From Rhodoplanes sp963712435 (GTDB lineage: Bacteria; Pseudomonadota; Alphaproteobacteria; Rhizobiales; Xanthobacteraceae), in the NCBI GenBank assembly GCA_963712435.1, contig CAVQIB010000003.1, positions 726,794 to 790,793 of the forward strand: DNA of 64,000 nt. The letters are read 5' to 3'. The notes beneath the pieces were generated by a model. The model was not told the origin of the DNA and did not search any database. It saw only the letters and a program-made list of their open reading frames with translations. The position numbers and the translations under genes were made by a program. This document shows positions 56,940 through 64,000 of the stretch, one piece after another (position 1 is the stretch's first letter; each line of letters starts with the position of its first letter).

Positions 56940-57205
56940 CCGCTCAAGAACTTTCTTCACGAGAACAATAGCGCCACGAGCGCATGTCTTCACTGTAGTC
57001 CCTGGGTGTCCTGAGATCGTAATCACCTGACAGTTGGCCGCCGAAGAACCGGGCGCGGACCGCCCGCAAGGGGCGCGCCGGAGACCGCGCCAACGCCGTG
57101 CTCGCCGCCGCCGGCTACAACTTCAGCCTGCTCCTCGCGCTCCTCCGCTCGCCAATAATCCCGAGCCGAGCTTAATCAACGCTAAAGAACTTTCTTCACG
57201 AGCAA
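56933..57205 (+). pseudogene. IS5-like transposase C-terminus and two copies of its end
   Basis: RKGRAGDRANAVLAAAGYNF followed by SLLLALLRSPIIPSRA stop (57060-57175) is the tail of an IS5-type transposase. The end sequence CAAGAACTTTCTTCACGAG occurs at about 56945-56963, and with one mismatch at 57184-57203, after the stop. The first copy is joined directly to the IS66 end. Confidence 0.6.
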
Positions 57206-57321
57206 CTCAGGACAGATCAACGTGCGAAAAACATTGCTCCAAGTCCATTGACCTCGCCGCCTGACGAGATACTTCAGGTTCCACATTCGCGACGGGTACA
57301 TCAACATCGCTCTCTTCATAC

Positions 57322-58476
57322 TCACGCGCCAGGCCGCCGAGCACCATGAGCCGACGTACAGCGGCTAAGACCTACACACTTCTTAATAAAACATCGCATA
57401 GAACGCGAGTCACTCTGAGCCGCGATGCCTTCACAAATCGTCCTATATAGGAAGGGATCAAGCACGAGCCTTTTGATTTCAGCCGCGAGCGCCTTGCCGG
57501 AGACAGCTTTGGCGATGAGCCCGGTTACCCCGTCCTTCACCTGCTCGGGTAAGCCGCCTACCGGCGTAGTAACCACGGGGAGGCCGGCACCAAACGCGGT
57601 CGCGATCGCGGCAGACTGGCTTGCCTCTAGGTGACTTATTACCATAACATCAAAGCGGGGAAGGATGGTAGCGATCTCCTCTTCAGAAAGCCACCTGTTC
57701 ACCACCTCAGCCCCGAGAGCTGTGAAACGCGCTTTATTAGAACCGAGCGCGCCCTCGCCGAACACCCCTGCTTCAACGCGAACTCCAATTTCACGCAAAT
57801 ACTCAAGCGCGTCTAGAAAAATTCCAATACCTTTATAGGGCTTAATGCGACCAAGGAAGAGTAGCCGGAGTGGTGCATCGGGTGCTCGCGTTCGGCGAGT
57901 GGCTAAAGGTGCGTAGGTAACGTCAGGAAGAAACAGAGATGTGCTTCTGTCAGGCGACACGCGGCCTGTCTCTTCCAATCGGGATCTAACGACTTGGCTC
58001 AGCGTGATTACCCGGTCCGCTTGCACCATGGCCGTGTTCAGAAAGCCGTTCGCCAGCCCCGTCCAGTCACCCGGGTGTGCGGAGGCGTCATGCGCGATCG
58101 TAATATAATGTGCGCCTGTGTGACGAATCGCCGAAGCGAGAAATGGCGACCAAACGTGCGGCATGAGCTCGATAACTGTCTCGACATGGCGTTTGCGAAT
58201 TGCAGTTGCGAGCCTTTGCCAGAGAAACGGGATCCGCCAGGCAGCAAAAAACGCACCACTGTTAGTTGCAAACGTATCAAGAAGCAACAGATTTTCGCCA
58301 AACTCGTAAAACGAAGAAAAACTTTCGTTCTGGCGCGAGACGCAGACGGATGCTGCAATTTCCGGCACGCCACGAGCTGCCCGCATAGCTTCCAAAGTAA
58401 AGCGAGACATCACCCCTCGCCGCCCTAAATACAAGAGCATAATTGAAAGTGGACTGCTATCAATACGACGTGACAC
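57322..58476 (-). CDS. Glycosyltransferase, GT4 (group 1) family
   Basis: 384 residues. N-terminal domain SIMLLYLGRRGVMSRFTLEA with ETVIELMPHVWSPFLASAIR; C-terminal GT4 part LRLLFLGRIKPYKGIGIFLDAL, VISHLEASQSAAIATAFGAGLPVV and GGLPEQVKDGVTGLIA. It likely extends a surface glycan. No frameshift; AT-richer than the core. Flanked by an IS5-like tail and an IS256 fragment, so it entered or was stranded among mobile DNA. The last 30 residues may be junk read beyond the real end. Confidence 0.86.
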   Translation of the reverse strand: MSRRIDSSPLSIMLLYLGRRGVMSRFTLEAMRAARGVPEIAASVCVSRQNESFSSFYEFGENLLLLDTFATNSGAFFAAWRIPFLWQRLATAIRKRHVETVIELMPHVWSPFLASAIRHTGAHYITIAHDASAHPGDWTGLANGFLNTAMVQADRVITLSQVVRSRLEETGRVSPDRSTSLFLPDVTYAPLATRRTRAPDAPLRLLFLGRIKPYKGIGIFLDALEYLREIGVRVEAGVFGEGALGSNKARFTALGAEVVNRWLSEEEIATILPRFDVMVISHLEASQSAAIATAFGAGLPVVTTPVGGLPEQVKDGVTGLIAKAVSGKALAAEIKRLVLDPFLYRTICEGIAAQSDSRSMRCFIKKCVGLSRCTSAHGARRPGA

Positions 58477-58606
58477 TCCGACCTCCGCTGACAGTGTCTA
58501 TCGACCGCCTCGAAGCTTTTTAGGCCGTGCCGACGGTTTTTGACAGAGGAATCGAGTTGTGGTTGGAATTCGGGTGACGCGGTCACCGTGACATGAGGGT
58601 ATCGTC
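58477..58606. other. Gap between glycosyltransferase and IS256 fragment
   Basis: About 130 bp with no gene; contains the presumed promoter side of the glycosyltransferase and the outer end of the IS256 element. Confidence 0.4.
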
Positions 58607-58992
58607 TCAGGCGGCGAGGTCAATGGGCTGAGCGATGGGATGTGTGGCGAGCGTCTGCCAGCCGTCGACCTTTCGCATGTTGATCTGTCCTGAAGCGAGC
58701 AACGCCCAGAACAGCATGGCGGCGGTTTCCGCGAATGGCAGCACGGTCTGCGTCTTGATCCGTCGCTTGAACTCCTCGTGCAACCGTTCGATCTCATCCG
58801 TGGTCCTGGCGCTCTTCCACTGGCTCGGCGGCAATCGTATGGCAAACAATCGCTCGCCTGCTTCCTCCAGGCTGTCGGCGACGGCGCGATTCTTGAGCCG
58901 CCATTTGCGGAACGCCTTGCGCCGCGCCTCGATCTTTTCGGGCGTCTCCGCGTAGATCATGTCGGTATAATCCGCAGTGATCTCGTCGTGCA
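58607..58992 (-). pseudogene. IS256-family (mutator) transposase, C-terminal fragment
   Basis: EITADYTDMIYAETPEKIEARRKAF and RTTDEIERLHEEFKRRIKTQ, ending PIDLAA stop, are the C-terminal part of IS256-type transposases, including the catalytic Glu region (IERLHEEFKRR). Truncated exactly where IS21 copy B starts at 58993, which therefore inserted into it. A short sequence reading SIDLAA stop at about 57244-57262 could be another trace of the same element. Confidence 0.8.
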
Positions 58993-59749
58993 TGCGCGCA
59001 CCGGATGATCGCGATCAGGCGTTCCGATTGATTGCGACCAGTCATTCCGATTGATCGCGACCACCTGTTCCGGGTGATCGCGACCACCCTGTGGACGGGG
59101 GTGACGGGCGTCGTTGGGTGATCTGCAAATCGGCATCGCTTCACTCCTTTCCACAAGGAGCGGGGCATGCCTGGAGCGAGATTACCCATGCGCAAGATTC
59201 GCGACGTGCTGAGGCTGTCGGCCGCCGGCCTGTCCAAACGCAAGATCGCCGCCAGCCTCGGGATAAGCGCGACGGCCGCCGGGGACTGTCTTCGGCGGGC
59301 GGGACGCGCGGGCGTTTTCTGGCCGCTGCCCGACGGCGTGGCGGACGAGGCGCTGGAGCGCCGGCTCTATCCGCCGTCCGCGATTACGGCCAAGGAATCT
59401 CGGCCGCGGCCGGACTGGGCTGCGATCCATCGCGAACTGCGGCGGCCGGGGGTGACACTGCAGCTCCTGTGGGAGGAGCATCGCGCCGCGCACCCCGACG
59501 GCTACGGCTACAGCCGGTTTTGCGAGCTCTACCGCGCCTTCGAGGCGCGGCTGTCGCCGACCATGCGGCAGACCCATGTGGCCGGCGAACGCGTGTTTGT
59601 GGACTACGCCGGCACGACGCTCGCCGTGATCGACACATCGACCGGCGCGGCGATGCCGGCGCAGTTGTTCGTCGCGGCGCTCGGCGCGTCGAACTACACC
59701 TATGCCGAGGCCACGTGGACGCAGGGCCTGGCCGACTGGATCGGCTCGC
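58993..59749 (+). mobile_element. IS21-family element, copy B (one end only)
   Basis: Left end TGCGCGCACCGG with tandem GATTG/CGCGACCA-type repeats, then istA start. Truncated at about 59749 by an IS110 element. Nearly identical to copy A (40576-41459) but on the other strand, so the pair is inverted across about 17.5 kb. Confidence 0.84.
59167..59749 (+). pseudogene. istA: IS21-family transposase IstA, N-terminal part (copy B)
   Basis: Same protein as copy A (LRLSAAGLSKRKIAASLGIS, GYGYSRFCELYRAFEARLSP, ERVFVDYAGTTLAVID) with a handful of substitutions, so the two copies are not a recent exact duplication. Cut after DWIGSH. Confidence 0.85.
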
Positions 59750-59874
59750 ACAACCCCGCACAAAAACCTGGTCCATGGGCTATTGCGCACTTGAGAGTGG
59801 TGACGCCGATCGGCGATCCCGTTTAGGAAGTTGATTGACTGCGCGGCCCAACCCTTCCGGCTTCGGAAGGAGGG

Positions 59875-60960
59875 ATGGAGATGGTTCGGAACAGATCGAC
59901 GAACAAGGCCAAGCCCGCCATGTCTTTGGTTCACCCGAACGCGGCGGCGATCGACATCGGGGCAACCATGCACATGGCTGCCGTAAGCGCAGATCGTACG
60001 CCTGAGCCGGTGCGCAGCTTCGGGACCTTCACGGCCGATCTACGTCGGTTGGTCGATTGGTTTACCGAATGTGGTGTCGAGACGGTCGTGATGGAGTCCA
60101 CGGGCGTGTACTGGATTCCAATCTTCGAACTTCTCGACACCAGGGGTTTTGCGGTTTTCGTCGTCAACGCACGCGATGCCAAACACGTGCCTGGACGCAA
60201 GACCGACGTCAGTGATGCGCAGTGGCTGCAGCGGCTTCATTCGTATGGTCTGCTGAGCACCAGCTTTCGGCCCAAGGGTCGGATCGCCGAGTTGCGATCG
60301 TATGTCCGTCAGCGCGAGCGTTTGCTCGAGTATGCGGCATCGCATATCCAGCACATGCAGAAGGCTCTGATGGAGATGAACCTGCAGGTTCACCACGTCG
60401 TTGCCGACATCACCGGGTCGACCGGGATGCGGATCATCCGGGCGATCCTGGCCGGCGAACGTGATCCCGCTGTGTTGGCGGCCCTGCGCGATTCGCGATG
60501 TCGTGCCGATGTCGAGACGATCGAGAAGGCGCTCGGCGGCAATTACCGCGCCGAACACCTGTTTGCGCTCGAGCAGGCGCTCGCCCTATACGACTCATAC
60601 CAAGAGAAGGTATTGGCCTGCGACGCCCGGATAGAAACTGTGCTGAAGGAACTCAGCCTCGAGCGGGATCGCTGCACCACCCCAGTCCCGCCGCCCGGCC
60701 GACGCATGCCGAGCACGGCAAACGCGCTGGATTTTGATGTCCGAGCGGCGTTGTTCAAACTGCTCGGCAAAGATGTCACCCGGGTCAATGGCCTCGGTCC
60801 TTATCTCACGCTCAAGCTGATCGCCGAGTGCGGCGACGACCTGTCCGCTTGGCCGAGCGCGAAGCACTTCACATCCTGGTTGTGTCTGGCGCCGCACAAC
60901 AAGATCTCCGGCGGCAGAGTTCTGTCGTCACGCACGCGCCGTTCGGGGATCCTCGACGAC
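59875..60960 (+). CDS. IS110-family transposase, C-terminus lost
   Basis: DEDD-type transposase of IS110. RuvC-like part: AAIDIGATMHMAAV (Asp), VVMESTGVYWIPIFELL (Glu), RKTDVSDAQWLQRLHSYGLL (Asp-Asp). C-terminal Tnp_20 region starts LGPYLTLKLIAECGDDLSAW and HFTSWLCLAPHNKISGG. After RRSG the conserved end is replaced by unrelated sequence. The start follows GGAAGGAGG. About 360 of 450 residues. Confidence 0.84.
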
Positions 60961-61298
60961 TTCCATGAGATCAGCGGCGTGACTGGCGGTGAGGCGATCG
61001 GGACCCCAGTCGTCGTATGTGGACGGCCCCCGATGGCAAGCACTTTTTTGACGCTTCGAACGATTTGGTCGGCTGCGGTCATATGTCCGGCCTGTTGGTG
61101 CGGAGTATATGTCCGCGGGCCCTGATGAAGTCCGACGACCGAGGCTCCCATCAAGGATGCGAGCTTCACGCTCACACGACTGGTCGGGGTGATCCTGGTC
61201 TTCGGTAACGACCGTTGTCGTTCATCACGTCTCTTTGCGCTTACCAAACTCGAACCTGCGATATCTCCCTTCAAATGCACCTTGCGGCGATGGCCTCT
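60961..61298. other. Gap between two IS110 remnants
   Basis: About 340 bp without a supportable gene. Open frames on both strands show no recognised family. Probably non-coding IS ends. Confidence 0.4.
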
Positions 61299-62235
61299 TT
61301 ACGCTTTTGAGAACATTTCGGTACGGAAGCCTTCGCCGGTCTTCATCATTGCCCAGACGATACGGGCGAGCTTGTTGGCAAGCGCCACAGTCACGAGCCG
61401 TGCCGGTTTCTTCGCCAGCAGCGCAACGATCCAGTCGCGCAACGCGCCCTTGCGCTTTCCCACTACGTTCAGCAGCGAGGTTGCTCCCAGCACGAGCAGT
61501 TTTCTGATGTATCGGTTGCCCTGCTTGGTGATGGTCCCGAGCGTCTGCTTGCCGCCGCTCGAGTATTGCCTCGGCGTAAGACCAAGCCAGGCGGCAAAAT
61601 TGCGTCCGGATTTGAACACGCTCGGATTCGGCATCGTGGCTACGATCGCCGTGGCGATGAGCTTGCCAATGCCGGGCACCTCCACGAGCAAGCGGCTCAT
61701 CTCACTTTGCGCATGGGCGTTGGCGATTTCGTCCTCCAGATGCGTCGAGCGACTTGTCGAACCCTTCGAGTGTCTGGGCCAGAACCTTCACGGCCGCCCT
61801 CGCGGCGTTAGGAAGCGTCGCGTCCTTGTCGGCCAGCTCGAGCAACTCGTCGACGCGACCAACGCCTTTGGCAACGATAATGCCGCACTCCGCCAGATGG
61901 CTGCGCAGCGCGTTGACGCTCATCGTCCGCTGCTTGATCAGAAGTTCGCGCGTCGTGTGCAGCATCAGCGTCGCTTGCTGCTCTACGCTCTTGACCGGCA
62001 CGAAGCGCATCCCGGGGCGCGACATCGCTTCGCAGATCGCCTCCGCGTCGGCCGCGTCATTCTTGCCGCGCTTGACATAGGGCTTGGTATAAGCCGGCGG
62101 CATCAGAAGCGCTTCGTGACCCAACGCCTTGAGTTCGCGCGCCCAATAATGGGCCGAGCCGCACGCCTCCATCCCGACGCGGCAAGGCTCGATCTGCGAA
62201 AAAAATTCCAGCATCTTCGCGCGCTTCAGCAGGCC
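61299..62235 (-). pseudogene. IS110-family (IS1111-like) transposase, N-terminus lost
   Basis: CRVGMEACGSAHYWARELKA (Glu), RGKNDAADAEAICEAMSRPG (Asp), then in another frame after about 61705 LLVEVPGIGKLIATAIVATM, FKSGRNFAAWLGLTPRQYSS and KQGNRYIRKLLVLGA. The first about 35 residues with the first Asp are missing because the next element starts at 62230. A different IS110 member from the one at 59875. Confidence 0.83.
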
Positions 62236-63515
62236 GCTGAAAAACAGTGCTGTGGGCGGCTGACATGGTCGAGCGAATGTAATTCCTATTCGTCTGAGAG
62301 AAGGCGGAGGGGATCGATGCGCGGATCGGATGAGCGGATGGGCGAGCTTTTCTCGTATGTGGACATCGAGGAGCGCGTTCCGCGGAACCATCCGCTGCGG
62401 CTGATCCGCGGATCGTCAACGACGTTCTTGCCGCGCTGGATGGCGAGTTCGCAAAGCTCTACGCCGACGATGGGCGTCCCTCGATTGCGCCGGAGCGGTT
62501 GTTGCGGGCGTTGCTGCTGCAGGCGTTCTACACGATCCGCTCGGAACGTCAGTTGATGGAGCAGCTGCAATACAATTTGCTTTATCGTTGGTTTGTCGGC
62601 CTGGGCGTGGATGATCCGGTCTGGGTTCCGACGGTGTTCAGCAAGAACCGCGACCGGCTGCTCGGGGCTGAGGTCGCGCGCAAATTCCTCTCCGAACTGC
62701 TGACCCACAGGCAAGTGCGCGTGCTCTTGTCGGACGAGCATTTCTCGGTCGACGGGACGCAGGTTCAGGCGTGGGCGTCGATGAAGAGCTTCGTGGCGAA
62801 GGACGGCTCGGGCGACCCGCCGTCGCCCGGCCGCAACGGCGAGCGCGATTTCCATGGCGAGAAACGCCGCAATGAGACGCATGCCTCCGCCACGGAGCCC
62901 GAGGCCAAGTTGTATAAGAAGGGCAAAGGCAAGGAGGCGAAGCTGTCCTATATCGGCAACGTCCTGACCGAGAACCGCAACGGCTTCGTCGTCGAGGCGG
63001 AGCTGCGACCGGTCTCGGGCACGGTCGAGCGCGAGGTGGCGGCGGCGATGATCGTGCGTCATTCGCCGGGCGCGCAGCGCATCACCATCGGTGGCGACAA
63101 GGGCTTCGACACCGCCGACTTCGTTGCGGACATGCGCGCGTTCAACGTGACGCCGCACATCGCTAAAACACCACCGGCCGCCGGTCCGCCATCGATGGCC
63201 GCACCACCCGCCACCCCGGCTACGAGATCAGCCAGCAGAAGCGCAAGCGGGTCGAGGAGCCGTTCGGCTGGGGCAAGACGATCGGCGGGCTCGCGCGGCC
63301 CATGCTCCGCGGCGTGAAGAAGCTCGACTTCAAGTTCATTTGGACGATGACCGCCTACGATCTCATCAAGTTGCCAAGATTGATCGGAGCCACTGCTTGA
63401 ATGGACGGTGAGACACGACAAAGCCCAAGGCCGGCGTGTCCGGCATTCGAACAAGCCACATCCCTCGCATCGAACACGGGAAAGCGCCGCTCGCAACCCT
63501 ATTTTCAGCGGCCTG
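62230..63515 (+). mobile_element. IS5/IS1182-like element, about 1.29 kb
   Basis: Terminal inverted repeats CAGGCCGCTGAAAA (62230-62243) and its inverse TTTTCAGCGGCCTG (63502-63515). It contains one transposase and is inserted into the IS110 remnant. No clear target duplication was found. Confidence 0.75.
62317..63400 (+). CDS. IS5/IS1182-like transposase (frameshifts)
   Basis: DUF772 N-terminal part ELFSYVDIEERVPRNHPLRL, then SIAPERLLRALLLQAFYTIR and YNLLYRWFVGLGVDDPVW; DDE part SDEHFSVDGTQVQAWAS (Asp), GGDKGFDTADFVADMR (Asp) and, in another frame, RKRVEEPFGWGKTIGGL (Glu). Frame changes near 62415 and 63165. About 361 residues, apparently complete. Confidence 0.83.
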
Positions 63516-64000
63516 TTAGCGCTCTGAGCTGATCGAGGGTGGGACGGGTGAGCATGGGTCGCCGACGACTTCAACCCGCTTGTCGTCGATGCCAAAGGGC
63601 TGGCCAACGAGGTCGCTGCCCTCGCGAGGAAATGGTCGCGCAAGCCAGCCTCCAAACGCCCGCGCCGCCCCTGACCGCGGTCTTTACCGGGTGCTCACAA
63701 GCCGCGCGACAAGGCGAAGGTCGAAGCAGCCGTCCAGGTGGCGACGCGACAAGTCACCGATCGCGCCTCAAGGGGCGATGCATTTTGGTGCGTTAGGCGC
63801 GCACGAACGGCATGCGGCTTTGGCAGAGCCGGACACCCCCGCGGCCTTGAGCGGATGGTTACGATGAAGGTCCAAGATCATCATGAGTTCCCCGAGTTTG
63901 ACCACCGCGCCGCTCCCTCCCGCCAAGCGGAGCAGCATCGCGGCGATTCGCGCCGGCCGACCTCCCGGGGCATGCCCCGGCAGGTCTCCGCCACGACGAA
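63516..64000. other. End of window: probable IstA-like remnant
   Basis: A plus-strand frame at about 63690-63790 reads HKPRDKAKVEAAVQVATRQV, which resembles the DDE end of IS21 transposases (KPRDKAKVE). The rest (63800-64000) could not be assigned; an open frame from about 63880 reaches the window edge without a recognised family. Confidence 0.45.

Noticed and set aside
57244..57262. Second IS256 end suggested by SIDLAA stop
   Set aside because: Only about 18 bp agree with the fragment at 58607 and the sequences differ on both sides; too short to call.

Overview
The window is GC-rich alphaproteobacterial chromosome, most likely Hyphomicrobiales (Bradyrhizobium/Rhodopseudomonas/Xanthobacteraceae side). 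The grounds are a division-and-cell-wall (dcw) cluster with the alphaproteobacterial gene set (mraZ to recN with lpxC and bamD), a long FtsZ, a meso-diaminopimelate-type MurE, and palindromic intergenic repeats of the kind common in that order.

Region 1 (1-14.7 kb, minus strand) carries the second half of the dcw cluster: ftsW, murG, murC, a class I glutamine amidotransferase, murB, ddl, ftsQ, ftsA, ftsZ, lpxC, bamD and the start of recN. A small GIY-YIG gene and a small secreted protein lie between murC and murB. Region 2 (14.9-23.8 kb) carries a DUF4239 membrane protein, a TRAP transporter in the order small permease, large permease, binding protein, a lone VapC-like PIN protein, RNase P RNA, an N-acetylmuramoyl-L-alanine amidase, a PRC-barrel protein, a protein kinase fused to a universal stress domain, and a metallophosphatase. 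Region 3 (23.9-33.4 kb, plus strand) is the first half of dcw: mraZ, rsmH, ftsL, ftsI, murE, murF, mraY, murD. Four TGGG boxes at exact 10-bp spacing lie upstream of mraZ and look like the MraZ operator. The two dcw halves, normally one run, are therefore divergent and about 9.4 kb apart. A hydantoinase/5-oxoprolinase gene containing three palindromic repeat blocks follows murD.

Region 4 (37.4-64 kb) is a graveyard of mobile DNA: ParB and phage head fragments, a DUF262 gene cut by an IS21 end, a group II intron reverse transcriptase fragment, and pieces or copies of ISAs1, IS3, IS630-like, IS5, IS66, IS256, IS110, IS21 and IS5/IS1182-like elements. Between them sit AT-richer surface-polysaccharide genes: a multi-pass membrane protein, GDP-mannose 4,6-dehydratase and two glycosyltransferases. 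The best-preserved mobile unit is a recombinase-in-trio (RIT) element at 50.7-56.7 kb. Its first recombinase gene is split by a complete IS21-family element with a 6-bp target duplication (GAACGT); removing the insertion restores the reading frame.

Many genes, including essential ones (ftsZ, ftsA, ftsQ, ddl, murB, rsmH, ftsL, ftsI), have single-base frameshifts, mostly extra bases and unevenly spread. Conserved protein sequence resumes in another frame each time, so these look like uncorrected sequencing errors rather than decay. I give each such gene as one feature spanning all its frames. All identifications come from reading the sequence; no database search was run.
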